Positions 50,996 to 60,234 are shown, counted from the stretch's first letter. The stretch: DNA of 64,000 nt from AC-32 sp963716865 (GCA_963716865.1 CAVQUF010000001.1:124001-188000), one strand, 5' to 3'. Numbers and translations: made by a program. The notes: a model not told the origin generated them from the sequence alone.

Positions 50996-51394
50996 TCAGC
51001 GAAGCGCGGTCACGTAGACCTTGCGCTCGCGCGGACCGTCGAACTCGCAGAAGAAGATGCCCTGGTAACGGCCGAGTGCGAGCCGGCCCTCGTCGAGCGG
51101 CACGAGCACCTCCGGGCTCATCAGCGAGGCGCGCATATGTGAGGGCGCGTTCGGACCGTCCGCGTCGTCGTGCCGCCAGTCCCAGCCGTCCTCGACGACC
51201 TTCTCCATCGCCGCCTCCAGGTCGCGGGCGAGCGCCGGGTCGACGTCCTCGTTGATCGTGACTCCCGCGGTCGTGTGCGGCACGTAGACGAGCGCGGCCG
51301 CGGCGCCGTCGACGCCGTTCAGCGACTCGGCGACCTTGGAGGTGATGTCGAGCAGCTGCGTCCGCCGCTCGGTCCGGAGGATGATCTCACGCAC
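50996..51394 (-). CDS. YjbQ / UPF0047 family protein
   Basis: A 132-residue protein with the family pattern: LLDITSKVAESL, ALVYVPHTTAGVTINE (conserved His and Thr cluster), WDWRHDDADGPNAPSHM and LALGRYQGIFFCEFDGPRER. This trimeric fold occurs as YjbQ, and some members have weak thiamin-phosphate synthase activity that rescues E. coli thiE mutants. The real role is unsettled. GTG start at 51394, divergent from the peptidase gene only 18 bases away. Confidence 0.9.
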   Translation of the reverse strand: MREIILRTERRTQLLDITSKVAESLNGVDGAAAALVYVPHTTAGVTINEDVDPALARDLEAAMEKVVEDGWDWRHDDADGPNAPSHMRASLMSPEVLVPLDEGRLALGRYQGIFFCEFDGPRERKVYVTALR

Positions 51395-51412
51395 GCCGGT
51401 ATCCTACGGCCT

Positions 51413-52900
51413 GTGTCGAGCCGGCCGACAACGCAGGAGCTCGACGCCTTCCGGACCGGCACGGACAGGTTCATCGCCGAGCTCGACGAGGAGTTCTACC
51501 TCCACTACGCGGGGCTGAAGGAGCGGCTCGAGCTCGAGCCGATCTACGAGCGGCACGCCGATCTGACGGAGCTCGAGCAGGCACAGTCGCTCGGGGCGGC
51601 GGTCGACGGCGACCGCGGCATCCGCGAGCTCTGGCGCTTCGCGTGCGAGGGCTACCTCGGGAAGCTGACGCGCGCCCACGCCGAGCGGGTCGCCGCGCTC
51701 GAGGCCGAGCTCGAGGTGACGGTGGACGGCGACACCGTTCCGTTCCGGATGCTGCGCCCGACGATCGCGAACGAGCCTGACCGCGCGAAGCGCGAGCGCA
51801 TCGACCACGCGATGTGGGAGGCGACCGAGGAGCATCTGAACCCGCTCTACCTCGAGGCCGTCGAGGAGACGCGCGCGGCGCTGCCGTCGCTCGGCGCTTC
51901 GACCTACCTCGAGCTCTACGAGCGGTTCGGCCTCAAGCTGGACGACCTCGCGGCTCAGTGCCGCGCGTTCCTCGACTCGACCGAGGCCCTCTACGAGCAG
52001 TCCATCGACCGCGGGCTCCGCGAGCTGCTCGGGATCGGGCTCGACGAGGCGAAGCGGTGGGACGTCCAGCGCATGATCCGCTCGCCGCAGTGGGACGAGA
52101 GCTTCCCGGGAGACCTGATGCTGCCCGCGCTGCGCGGGACGCTGTCCGACCTCGGGATCGACCTGGACGGCCAGGCGAACGTCCACCTCGACATCGACCA
52201 GCGGCCGCAGAAGTCGCCGCGCGCGTTCTGCGCGCCGATCGAGGTTCCCGACAAGGTGATGCTCGTGATCCAGCCGATCGGCGGCGCCGACGACTGGCGC
52301 GCGCTCTTCCACGAGGCCGGCCACACCGAGCACTATGCGAACACGTCGCGCGAGCTCGCGGTCGAGGAGCGGCGACTGGGCGACTCGGCCGTCACCGAGG
52401 GCTGGGCGATGCTGCTCCAGCACCTGACCGACGAGCCCGCCTGGCTCTCGCGGCGGCTCGACTTCCCGCGCCCGCAGGAGTTCGCGGCCGAGGGGATGAT
52501 GTGGCTGCTGTTCTTCGTGCGCCGCTACTCGGCCAAGCTCCTCTACGAGCTCGAGTTCCACGGCGGCGCGCCGATCGAGACGATGCCTTCGCGATACGTC
52601 GAGCTGCTCGGCGAAGCGCTCAAGATCGAGCCGAGCCCGGCGAGCTACCTGGCCGACATCGACGAGGGCTTCTACGTCCAGTCATACGTTCGCTCCTGGG
52701 CGTTCGAGGCGCAGCTGCGCGACCACCTGCGCAGCCGCTTCGGGAACGAGTGGTTCGCCTCGCGCGAGGCGGGCTCGCTCCTGCGCGAGCTCTGGGCCGA
52801 GGGCCAGCGCCCGACCGCGGACGAGCTGCTGCTCGAGGTCTCCGGGCACGAGGTGGCGATGGAAGCCGTCGCCGACCGCGTCCGCGAGCACCTTCGCTAG
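51413..52900 (+). CDS. M3-like zinc metallopeptidase
   Basis: A 495-residue, mostly helical gluzincin. The zinc site is HEAGH (His300, Glu301, His304) in ALFHEAGHTEHY, and the third ligand is Glu329 in SAVTEGWAML, 25 residues after the second His. The N-terminal half is helical and charged, as in M3/M32 oligopeptidases and M2-like enzymes. Family assignment below gluzincin is not certain. No signal peptide or membrane segment is seen, so it probably trims peptides in the cytoplasm. GTG at 51413. The open frame upstream is antisense to the YjbQ gene. Confidence 0.82.
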   Translation: MSSRPTTQELDAFRTGTDRFIAELDEEFYLHYAGLKERLELEPIYERHADLTELEQAQSLGAAVDGDRGIRELWRFACEGYLGKLTRAHAERVAALEAELEVTVDGDTVPFRMLRPTIANEPDRAKRERIDHAMWEATEEHLNPLYLEAVEETRAALPSLGASTYLELYERFGLKLDDLAAQCRAFLDSTEALYEQSIDRGLRELLGIGLDEAKRWDVQRMIRSPQWDESFPGDLMLPALRGTLSDLGIDLDGQANVHLDIDQRPQKSPRAFCAPIEVPDKVMLVIQPIGGADDWRALFHEAGHTEHYANTSRELAVEERRLGDSAVTEGWAMLLQHLTDEPAWLSRRLDFPRPQEFAAEGMMWLLFFVRRYSAKLLYELEFHGGAPIETMPSRYVELLGEALKIEPSPASYLADIDEGFYVQSYVRSWAFEAQLRDHLRSRFGNEWFASREAGSLLRELWAEGQRPTADELLLEVSGHEVAMEAVADRVREHLR

Positions 52901-52913
52901 CGCACCCCCTCCA

Positions 52914-52930
52914 AGTAACAGACTGTTACT
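52914..52930. promoter_or_regulatory. 17-base perfect palindrome, candidate operator
   Basis: AGTAACAG-A-CTGTTACT is a perfect 8-bp inverted repeat around one base. It lies 14 bases after the peptidase stop and 64 bases before the ATG of the cyclic-2,3-DPG-synthetase-like gene. AT-rich and symmetric in a GC-rich genome, it looks like a TetR/GntR-type operator. It could also end transcription, but the stem is short and AT-rich. Confidence 0.55.
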
Positions 52931-52994
52931 AAGTCCCTGGCCGATCGGAGAGGCGCGGCGCGGTCTGTCCTGTGTACTTGCATAAGCTCTATAC

Positions 52995-54335
52995 ATGGCG
53001 CGAACGCGAGTGCTGATCGCCGGCGCGGCCGGCCGGGACTTCCACAACTTCAACCTCGTCTACCGCGGCCGCGAGCAGTACGAGGTCGTCGCGTTCACCG
53101 CGACGCAGATCCCGAACATCGAGGGGCGCGTGTACCCGCCCGAGCTCGCCGGCTCGCTCTATCCGGGCGGCATCCCGATCGCGGCCGAGGACGAGCTCGA
53201 GGACCTCGTCCGCCTGCACCACGTCGACGAGGTCGTCTTCGCGTACTCCGACGTCACGCACGAGCACGTCATGCACGTCGGCTCCCGCGCGCTCGCGGCG
53301 GGCGCGTCGTTCCGGCTGATCTCGCCGCGCGAGACGATGCTGACCTCCGAGAAGCCGGCGGTCGCGATCTGCGCGGTCCGCACCGGCTCGGGCAAGAGCC
53401 AGACGACCCGGCACATCGCCGCGCTCCTGCGCGAGGCGGGCAAGCGGGTCGCCGTTCTGCGCCACCCGATGCCCTACGGCGACCTGGCGAAGCAGGCCGT
53501 CCAGCGCTTCGAGCACTACGAGGACCTCGACGCCGCCGACGCGACGATCGAGGAGCGCGAGGAGTACGAGCCGCACATCGCGGAGGGCAACCTCGTCTTC
53601 GCGGGGATCGACTACGCCGCGATCCTCGACCGGGCCGAGCAGGAGGCGGACGTGATCGTCTGGGACGGCGGCAACAACGACACGCCGTTCGTGAAGCCGG
53701 ACGTGCACGTAGTCGTGGTCGACCCGCACCGGCCGGGGCACGAGCTCCGCTACCACCCCGGCGAGACGAACCTGCGCATGGCCGACGTCTGCGTGGTGAA
53801 CAAGATCGACAGCGCTCCGCAGGAAGGCGTCGACGCGGTGCTGGACTCGATCCGGGCGCACAATCCCCGTGCGCGGATCGTCCTCGCCGCCTCGCCGTTC
53901 GTCGTCGAGGGCGACGCGTCGGAGATCGCGGGCAAGCGCGTGCTCGCGATCGAGGACGGGCCGACGCTGACCCACGGCGAGATGACGTACGGCGCGGCCG
54001 TCCTCGCCGCAAAGGCCAACGGCGCCGCCGAGCTGGTCGACCCGAGAGCCGCCGCGGTCGGCTCGATCGCGAAGACGTTCCAGGACTACCCGAACGTGGG
54101 CGCCCTGCTCCCGGCGATGGGCTACGGCCGCGAGCAGATGGAAGACCTGCGCGCGACCATCGAGGCGAGCGGCGCGGAGCTCGTGCTGATCGGGACGCCG
54201 ATCGACCTGCGCCGGCTGATCGACTTCGACGTCCCTGCGCTCCGCGTGACCTACCGGCTTCAAGAGGTCGGCGAGCCGACGCTCGCCGCCGTGCTTCGCG
54301 AGCACGGGCTGATAGGCGACAAAGCTCTCGTTTGA
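52995..54335 (+). CDS. cyclic 2,3-diphosphoglycerate synthetase-like GTPase
   Basis: A 446-residue protein. N-terminal Rossmann-like half (RVLIAGAAGRDFHNFNLVYR) with GRVYPPELAGSLYPGGIPI, then a P-loop domain: AVRTGSGKSQTTRHIAALLR, DVIVWDGGNNDTPFVKPD and VNKIDSAP (guanine-binding NKxD). This order is that of cyclic 2,3-diphosphoglycerate synthetase of methanogens. Homologues are spread in bacteria that do not make that solute, where the role is not known. ATG at 52995 with no ribosome site and a TATAC box directly before it. It lies in front of a carbamate kinase gene. Confidence 0.82.
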   Translation: MARTRVLIAGAAGRDFHNFNLVYRGREQYEVVAFTATQIPNIEGRVYPPELAGSLYPGGIPIAAEDELEDLVRLHHVDEVVFAYSDVTHEHVMHVGSRALAAGASFRLISPRETMLTSEKPAVAICAVRTGSGKSQTTRHIAALLREAGKRVAVLRHPMPYGDLAKQAVQRFEHYEDLDAADATIEEREEYEPHIAEGNLVFAGIDYAAILDRAEQEADVIVWDGGNNDTPFVKPDVHVVVVDPHRPGHELRYHPGETNLRMADVCVVNKIDSAPQEGVDAVLDSIRAHNPRARIVLAASPFVVEGDASEIAGKRVLAIEDGPTLTHGEMTYGAAVLAAKANGAAELVDPRAAAVGSIAKTFQDYPNVGALLPAMGYGREQMEDLRATIEASGAELVLIGTPIDLRRLIDFDVPALRVTYRLQEVGEPTLAAVLREHGLIGDKALV

Positions 54336-54358
54336 GCGACGTCGCTCGCGATGTCGCT
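54335..54358 (+). terminator. hairpin after the DPG-synthetase-like gene
   Basis: A 10-bp stem (AGCGACGTCG / CGATGTCGCT, one G-U pair) with loop CTCG, beginning at the last base of the stop codon and followed by TTTC. The loop and inner stem resemble the hairpin at 28148-28169. Confidence 0.5.
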
Positions 54359-54362
54359 TTCA

Positions 54363-54389
54363 GGCCGAGCCGGCTCTGCCGGCTCGGCC
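54363..54389 (+). terminator. second hairpin before carbamate kinase
   Basis: Perfect 12-bp stem GGCCGAGCCGGC / GCCGGCTCGGCC with loop TCT, four bases after the first hairpin. Two stems in a row probably end transcription before arcC, 44 bases away. There is no T run. Confidence 0.6.
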
Positions 54390-54432
54390 GTCTGCGCCGC
54401 CGGCCGGGTGCGCGCGGATCCATCCCCGCGCT

Positions 54433-55341
54433 GTGACCGCGGTCGTCGCGCTCGGCGGGAACGCGCTGATGCGGCCCGGCGAGCGCGGAACGGCGGCGGA
54501 GCAGCGCGCGAACCTGCGCGAGGCCTGCGCCGCACTGCGGCCGCTCCTGGACGAGCGCGAGCTCGTGATCACGCACGGGAACGGGCCGCAGGTCGGGAAC
54601 GAGCTCCTCCGACACGAGCGCGCCGCCGACGACGCGCCGCCGCTGCCGCTCTACCTCGCGGTCGCGCAGACGCAGGCCGAGATCGGCGCGCTGATCGAGA
54701 GCGAGCTCGCGCCCGTCGCCGGCCGACCGGTCGCGTGCCTGCTCACCCACGTGCTCGTCGCCGAGGACGACCCGGCGTTCGAGAAGCCGACGAAGCCGAT
54801 CGGCCCCTTCTACGACGAGCGGCGGGCTGAGGAGCTTCGCCGGGAGCGAGGCTGGAGCGTCGTCCAGGACGCGGGCCGTGGTTGGCGTCGCGTCGTGCCC
54901 TCGCCGGTCCCGCTCGAGGTCGTCGAGCTCGACTCGATCCGGGCCCTTCTCGGAGCCGGAGCGATCACGGTCGCCTGTGGCGGCGGCGGCATCCCGGTGA
55001 CGCGGCGGGGCACCCATCTCGCGGGCGTCGACGCAGTCATCGACAAGGATCGCGCCTCGGCGTTGCTCGCGCGTGAGCTCGATGCCGACCGCCTCGTGAT
55101 CCTCACCGACGTGCCGGCCGTCTACCGCGGGTTCGGCACCGACGGGCAGGAGGAGCTCAGGGAGCTCGGCGCGGACGACGCCGAGGCGCTGCTGCCGGAG
55201 CTCGCCGCCGGCTCGATCGGGCCGAAGGTCGAGGCGAGCGTGGACTACGTCCGCGCGACCGGCCGCGAAGCGCTGATCACCTCCGCCGGAGCTCTCGCCG
55301 AGGCCCTCGAGGGCCGCGCGGGCACGCGGATCCGCCCCTAG
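54433..55341 (+). CDS. arcC: carbamate kinase
   Basis: A 302-residue amino-acid-kinase-fold enzyme that makes ATP from carbamoyl phosphate, or the reverse. Seen: TAVVALGGNALMRPGERG at the N-terminus, VITHGNGPQVGNELL, CLLTHVLVAEDDPAF, KPTKPIGPFYDE (family-specific), GGGGIPVTRRG, VIDKDRASALLA and SIGPKVEASVDY. Length normal. GTG start at 54433. Arginine deiminase is not in the window, but ornithine carbamoyltransferase is 6 kb downstream, so arginine or citrulline fermentation is possible. Purine or allantoin breakdown is another source of carbamoyl phosphate. Confidence 0.94.
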   Translation: MTAVVALGGNALMRPGERGTAAEQRANLREACAALRPLLDERELVITHGNGPQVGNELLRHERAADDAPPLPLYLAVAQTQAEIGALIESELAPVAGRPVACLLTHVLVAEDDPAFEKPTKPIGPFYDERRAEELRRERGWSVVQDAGRGWRRVVPSPVPLEVVELDSIRALLGAGAITVACGGGGIPVTRRGTHLAGVDAVIDKDRASALLARELDADRLVILTDVPAVYRGFGTDGQEELRELGADDAEALLPELAAGSIGPKVEASVDYVRATGREALITSAGALAEALEGRAGTRIRP

Positions 55342-55404
55342 CCTCGAGCACGGTCTCCCCACGGCCGCCGAACCGGATCTCCCTGCCGTGCGAATGCGGG
55401 GCAC

Positions 55405-56859
55405 ATGACGAGGGAGAAAGGGAGGCACATGCGAACCGCAGCTCACAGCAAGTGGGGCGTCGGGCTCTCGGCGCTCGCGCTCCTCGCCGGAGCGGCCGCG
55501 CTCCTGGTGGTGCTCGGCCCGGGCCCGCGGGCCGCGAAGGCGTCGAGCCACCGCGAGGCCCCGCTGATCGCAAACGACCCGACCGTCGACAACACGGACG
55601 TGTACACGTTCGTCAGTCCGGATCGCCCGGATACGGTGACGATGGTCGCGGACTACATCCCGTTCGAGGGGCCGGCGGGTGGGCCCAATTTCTACAACTT
55701 CGACCAGAACGCTCTCTACGAGATCCACGTCGACAGCAACGGGGACGGGCGGGACGACACCACGTACCTGTTCCGCTTCACGACCGAGACGCGGAACACG
55801 AACACGTTCCTCTACAACACCGGGCCGATCACCTCGCTGAACGACCCGGACTGGAACGTCCGCCAGTTCTACTCGGTCACCCGCGTCGACTCCTACGGGC
55901 ACCGGACCCTGCTCGGCACGCACCTCGCCTCACCGCCGAACAACATCGGCCCGCGCTCGACGCCCGACTACGACAGCCTCGCCACGGCGGCGGTGAACAC
56001 GCTGCCGGGCGGCGTCAAGGTCTTCGCCGGCCAGCGTGACGACCCGTTCTTCGTCGACCTCGGGTCGATCTTCGACCTCGCCGGCCTCCGGCCGTTCAAC
56101 CCGTTCCACCTGATCCCGCTGCCCGCTGCGGCAGGCGTCGACGGTGTGGCGGGCTACAACGTCCACTCGATCGCGATCCAGGTCCCGATCTCGAAGCTCA
56201 TCGAGACGAGCCCGACGATCGGCGTCTGGGCGAGCGCAAGCCGACCGAAGCTCAGGATCCTCACACCGACCGGAAAGCTGAAGACCTTCGGTCGCGAGGT
56301 GCAGGTCTCGCGGCTCGGCAACCCGCTCGTCAACGAGGTCCTGACCCCGCTGGGCCAGAAGGACTACTGGAACAGCCAGAGCCCGCGCGACGACAAGCAG
56401 TTCATCGACAACTACCTGAGCCCGGAGCTGGCGGGCCTGATCCACGTGCTCTACCCGCCGCTGCCGGCGCCACCGACCACCAACCGGACCGACCTTGTCG
56501 CGGTGCTGCTCACGGGCGTGCCCGGGCTCAACTTCACCGGGCCGAGGCCCGCCGACGAGCTGCGCCTGAACACGTCGATCGCCCCGACGGCGACACCGAA
56601 CCGGCTGGGAGCACTGGGCGGAGACTTCGCCGGCTTCCCGAACGGGAGGCGGCTCGGGGACGACGTCACGGACATCGAGCTGCGCGCCGTCGCGTGCGGC
56701 TACGGGCCCATCCTGCACGCGGCGCTCGGGCTGTGCGACCTGCAGCCGAACGACCAGATCGGGGACGGCGTCGATCAGAACGACAAGCCGTTCGGATCCT
56801 CGTTCCCGTACGTCGCGTCGCCGCATCAGGGCTACAACGCGAACACGGCCAACCCGTAG
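55405..56859 (+). CDS. DUF4331 secreted protein
   Basis: A 484-residue protein with a signal peptide or anchor (hydrophobic at about 18-40, then RAAKASSHREAPLIAND). The SHREAPLI sequence opening the mature part is a hallmark of DUF4331. Further on come VDNTDVYTFVSPD, PNFYNFDQNALYEIHVDSNG and a Cys pair near the end (VACGYGPILHAALGLCDLQP). Role unknown. Found mostly in secreted proteins of soil bacteria. ATG 55405, or ATG 55429 with GGGAGG only three bases away. First gene of the run that continues to 61520. Confidence 0.85.
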   Translation: MTREKGRHMRTAAHSKWGVGLSALALLAGAAALLVVLGPGPRAAKASSHREAPLIANDPTVDNTDVYTFVSPDRPDTVTMVADYIPFEGPAGGPNFYNFDQNALYEIHVDSNGDGRDDTTYLFRFTTETRNTNTFLYNTGPITSLNDPDWNVRQFYSVTRVDSYGHRTLLGTHLASPPNNIGPRSTPDYDSLATAAVNTLPGGVKVFAGQRDDPFFVDLGSIFDLAGLRPFNPFHLIPLPAAAGVDGVAGYNVHSIAIQVPISKLIETSPTIGVWASASRPKLRILTPTGKLKTFGREVQVSRLGNPLVNEVLTPLGQKDYWNSQSPRDDKQFIDNYLSPELAGLIHVLYPPLPAPPTTNRTDLVAVLLTGVPGLNFTGPRPADELRLNTSIAPTATPNRLGALGGDFAGFPNGRRLGDDVTDIELRAVACGYGPILHAALGLCDLQPNDQIGDGVDQNDKPFGSSFPYVASPHQGYNANTANP

Positions 56860-56864
56860 CAGCG

Positions 56865-58184
56865 ATGCGCGGGCGACTCCTGATCCTCGGGGCAGCGGCG
56901 GTTCTCACCGCCGCTGCCCTGCTCCTCGGCGGAGCGTTCCGCGGGGGAGCAAGGCCGGCCGCGGACGAAGCGGCGGCCGCTCCGAACACGGCCGGCGGCC
57001 TCGGGGGCGACATTCCGGTCGGCGGCACGACAGCACAACAGGTTCAGCAGTTTCAGGCCGAGCTGCGAACGAATCCCCGGGACGCCCACTCGTATGCACT
57101 GCTCGGCCTCGCCTACCAGCAACGCGCCCGCGAGACCGGCGACCCGGCGTACTACACGAAGGCCGGCGGCGCCCTGCACCGGGCTCTGAGGCTGGCGCCG
57201 AACGACCTGATCGCGACGGGCGGGCTGGGCTCGCTCGCACTCTCGCGGCACCGCTTTCGCGAGGCGCTGTCTCTCGGCCGGAAGGCGCTCCGCCTGTCGC
57301 CGACGACGGTGCTCAGCTACGGCGTGACGGGCGACGCGCTCCTCGAGCTAGGCCGCTACCGGGCGGCGTTCCGCGCCTTCGACACGATGGCGAGCCTCAA
57401 GCCGGGCCTCGCCTCGTACGCCCGGATCTCGTACGGGCGGGAATTGCTCGGCGAGACCGCCGGCGCCATCCAGTCGATGCAGATGGCGGTCGACGCGGCC
57501 ACCTCCGAGCGCGAGCCCACCGCGTGGACTCACTGGCAGCTGGGGAAGCTCTACTGGTCGACCGGGCGCATCGACCGCGCGGAGCACCAGTACCGGGCCG
57601 CGCTGGCGGCGTTCCCGGGTTACGTTTACGCGCTCGACGCGCTGGCCCTCGTCGAGGCCGCACGCGGGCACACCCACCGTGCGATCGTGCTCGAGACCCA
57701 CGCCGTGAACACGATCCCGCTGCCGCAGTTCGTCACCGACCTGGGCGACCTCTACCGGTCCGACAGGAACCTGCGGCTCGCACGGCGCGAGTACGCCCTG
57801 ATGGGCGTGATCGAGCGCCTGCTCGTCGCGAACGGGGTCAAGATCGACCTCGAGACCGCGCTCTTCGACGTCGACCACGGCATCCGACTCCAGCAGTCGC
57901 TCGGACTGGCGAGGAAGGCGGAGGCCGAGCGGCCCAGCATCGACGGCGGCGACGTTCTCGCCTGGGCGCTCGCCCGCAACGGCCGTTGCGCCGAGGCGCT
58001 TCCCTGGTCGAAGCGCGCCCTGCGGCTCGGGACTCGCGACGCGCTCAAGCTCTTCCACCGCGGGATGATCGAGCGGTGTCTCGGCGACAACACCGCAGGA
58101 AACGCGTTCCTGCGCCGGGCGCTGGCGCTCAACCCGCACTTCTCGGTCCTCTGGTCGCCGGTCGCGAGGAGGGCGCTCCGGTGA
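56865..58184 (+). CDS. tetratricopeptide-repeat protein, membrane-anchored
   Basis: A 439-residue protein with an N-terminal hydrophobic helix (about 4-25, MRGRLLILGAAAVLTAA) and then TPR-like helix pairs from about 60 to 430 (SYALLGLAYQQRARETGDPA, REALSLGRKALRLSP, WQLGKLYWSTGRIDRAEHQY). Single Cys residues occur only near the end (NGRCAEALPW, IERCLGDN). TPR arrays bind other proteins, so it may link the DUF4331 protein and the transporters. ATG at 56865, five bases after the upstream stop. Its stop overlaps the next gene's GTG (GTGA). Confidence 0.82.
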   Translation: MRGRLLILGAAAVLTAAALLLGGAFRGGARPAADEAAAAPNTAGGLGGDIPVGGTTAQQVQQFQAELRTNPRDAHSYALLGLAYQQRARETGDPAYYTKAGGALHRALRLAPNDLIATGGLGSLALSRHRFREALSLGRKALRLSPTTVLSYGVTGDALLELGRYRAAFRAFDTMASLKPGLASYARISYGRELLGETAGAIQSMQMAVDAATSEREPTAWTHWQLGKLYWSTGRIDRAEHQYRAALAAFPGYVYALDALALVEAARGHTHRAIVLETHAVNTIPLPQFVTDLGDLYRSDRNLRLARREYALMGVIERLLVANGVKIDLETALFDVDHGIRLQQSLGLARKAEAERPSIDGGDVLAWALARNGRCAEALPWSKRALRLGTRDALKLFHRGMIERCLGDNTAGNAFLRRALALNPHFSVLWSPVARRALR

Positions 58185-59488
58185 GGCGCCTCGTCCTACT
58201 CGCGGTGGCCGTTGCGGCGCTCGCGCTTCCGGCGCTCGCCTCGGCGCACCCGCTCGGCAACTTCACGATCAACCGCTTCAGCCGGGTCGAGGTCTCCGGG
58301 CCCCGGCTCTATGTCCGCTACGTGCTGGACATGGCCGAGATCCCGACCTTCCAGGCCGGGCGGATCGACCGCGGCGCCTACGCGAGGCGGATTGCGCGGA
58401 ACGCCCACCTGGTCGTGAGCGGGCACCCCGCGGCCCTGCGACCGGTTCGCACGGCGCTCGCCCATCCGCTGGGCGCGGGCGGCCTGCACACGACGCGGCT
58501 CGAGGTCATCCTCGCCGGCCCGCTTCTGCACGGACAGAGCGCGATCGCATACCACGACGGCAACTACGCGGATCGGATCGGCTGGAAGGAGATCGTTGTC
58601 GGCGCCGAGACGCCGAGCACCAGCCACGAGCTGCGCGCGTACCCGAAGAACCTACTGCAGAGCCCGCTCGACACGACTTCGGTCAGGACGACGCTCGAGC
58701 CCGGGAGCGGGCCCGACGTCGCTCCCGCGCTCTCGAGCGGCACGAGCCTGCAAGCGCCGGACCGCATCGCCGACTCCAGCTTCGCGTCCCTCGTCGGCCG
58801 GTCGCACCTGAGCGCGCTCGTCATCCTGGCGTCGCTCGCCGCCGCGATCTTCTGGGGCGCGGCGCACGGGCTCTCGCCCGGACACGGGAAGACGATCGTC
58901 ACGGCCTACCTCGTCGGCCAGCGGGGGACACCCCGCCACGCCGCGCTGCTGGGGCTGATCGTGACCCTCACCCACACGATCGGCGTCTTCGCGCTCGGCG
59001 CGGTTACGCTCGCCCTCTCGCAGTTCATCGTGCCCGACCGGCTCTACCCGTGGCTGAACCTCGCCTCGGGCCTGCTCGTCGTCGGGATCGGCGCCTCGGT
59101 CTTCTGGGCCCGCTGGCGCCACTCGCGCGCCCACTCGCACGGGCACTCGCACCACCATCACCACCACGGGGACGCCCCGGGGATGCGCTCGCTGTTCGCC
59201 GTCGGCGTCTCGGGCGGGCTGCTGCCGTGTCCGTCGGCGCTGGTCGTCCTCCTGGCCGCGATCTCGCTGCACCGGGTCGCCTACGGCCTGGTGCTGATCC
59301 TCGCGTTCAGCGCGGGCCTCGCGGCGACGATCACCGGGATCGGCCTCGCAGCGGTGCTAGCCCGCCGCACGTTCCGCCGCGTGAGCTTCGAAGGGCCGAT
59401 CGTCCGACTCCTTCCCGCCGCCAGCGCACTCGTGATCCTCGCCGCAGGGCTCGCGATGACCGTTCACGCCGTCCCCAAGGTGAGCTGA
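58181..59488 (+). CDS. NicO/RcnA-like nickel-cobalt transporter with outside N-terminal domain
   Basis: A 435-residue protein. Signal peptide (1-21, ending ALASA) is followed by an outside domain of about 190 residues starting HPLGNFTINRFSRVEV. The membrane part has six helices, with the metal-site motif GAAHGLSPGHGKTIVTAYLV and a later GLLPCPSALVVLL. A His-rich loop (HSRAHSHGHSHHHHHHGD) lies between, typical of Ni/Co exporters of the RcnA type. The direction, import or export, is not fixed by sequence. GTG start at 58181 overlaps the TPR stop by four bases. Confidence 0.87.
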   Translation: MRRLVLLAVAVAALALPALASAHPLGNFTINRFSRVEVSGPRLYVRYVLDMAEIPTFQAGRIDRGAYARRIARNAHLVVSGHPAALRPVRTALAHPLGAGGLHTTRLEVILAGPLLHGQSAIAYHDGNYADRIGWKEIVVGAETPSTSHELRAYPKNLLQSPLDTTSVRTTLEPGSGPDVAPALSSGTSLQAPDRIADSSFASLVGRSHLSALVILASLAAAIFWGAAHGLSPGHGKTIVTAYLVGQRGTPRHAALLGLIVTLTHTIGVFALGAVTLALSQFIVPDRLYPWLNLASGLLVVGIGASVFWARWRHSRAHSHGHSHHHHHHGDAPGMRSLFAVGVSGGLLPCPSALVVLLAAISLHRVAYGLVLILAFSAGLAATITGIGLAAVLARRTFRRVSFEGPIVRLLPAASALVILAAGLAMTVHAVPKVS

Positions 59489-59490
59489 CG

Positions 59491-60234
59491 ATGTTCGGGC
59501 TCGACAACTGGATCGCTTCGTTCTCGGACGGCAGCACGCTGGCGCTCGTGGCGCTTGTGGCGGTCGTGCTCGGCCTGCGCCACGCGACCGATCCCGACCA
59601 TCTCGCCGCGGTCACCACGCTGGTCGCCGGGGGCCGCGAGCGCGCGACGAGGGTGGCCGCACGCCTCGGGCTCTGCTGGGGCCTCGGGCACGCGACGACG
59701 CTATTTGCGTTCGGGCTGCCGATCGTGCTCTTCAAGACCTACCTCCCGGAGCCGGTGCAGCAGGCGGCCGAGACTGCCGTCGGCGCGATGATCGTCGGGC
59801 TCGCGCTGCTGTTGCTCACGCGCTGGCGGCGCGGCCTCTTCCACGTCCACGTGCACGCTCATGGATCGGGCTCGCACGCGCACGGCCACACGCACGGCGG
59901 CAGCCCGCACCCGCACCGCTCGCGGCCCACACGCAGCCCGCTGCAGGCCTACGGGATCGGGCTCGTGCACGGCCTCGGCGGCAGCGCCGGCGTCGGCGTC
60001 CTGCTGCTCGCGTCGATCCACGACCGCGGCCTCGCCGTCGGCGCCCTCGCGATCTTCGCGGTCTGCACGGCGGTCTCGATGAGCCTGCTCTCGACCGGCT
60101 TCGGCCTGACGCTTGCCCGCGCCGGGACCGCCGGCCTGCTCTCACGCGTCGCCCCCGTTCTCGGCTTCGCCAGCCTGGCCTTCGGCGTCTGGTATGCACT
60201 GGGGGCTCTGAACCTCGCGCCGTACTATTTCTAG
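59491..60234 (+). CDS. second NicO/NiCoT-type nickel-cobalt transporter
   Basis: A 247-residue membrane protein with six to seven helices. Helix two carries GLRHATDPDHLAAVTTLV, which has the NiCoT signature HxxxxDH (His31, Asp36, His37). The partner motif LGHATTLFAFG follows. A His-rich loop (HVHVHAHGSGSHAHGHTHGG) sits mid-protein. The C-terminal half repeats the pattern in AYGIGLVHGLGGSAGVGVLL. Likely moves Ni2+ or Co2+. ATG at 59491, two bases after the previous stop. It probably works with the transporter encoded just upstream. Confidence 0.88.
   Translation: MFGLDNWIASFSDGSTLALVALVAVVLGLRHATDPDHLAAVTTLVAGGRERATRVAARLGLCWGLGHATTLFAFGLPIVLFKTYLPEPVQQAAETAVGAMIVGLALLLLTRWRRGLFHVHVHAHGSGSHAHGHTHGGSPHPHRSRPTRSPLQAYGIGLVHGLGGSAGVGVLLLASIHDRGLAVGALAIFAVCTAVSMSLLSTGFGLTLARAGTAGLLSRVAPVLGFASLAFGVWYALGALNLAPYYF

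Noticed and set aside
59140..59180. Run of CAC/CAT triplets as a possible simple repeat
   Set aside because: It encodes the His-rich metal loop of the transporter. The same type of loop is in the next gene.
59341..59356. Second GTGCTAGC in the transporter gene as another site of the ino1 operator
   Set aside because: The palindrome is incomplete (GTGCTAGCCC) and lies inside coding sequence, so it is most likely chance.
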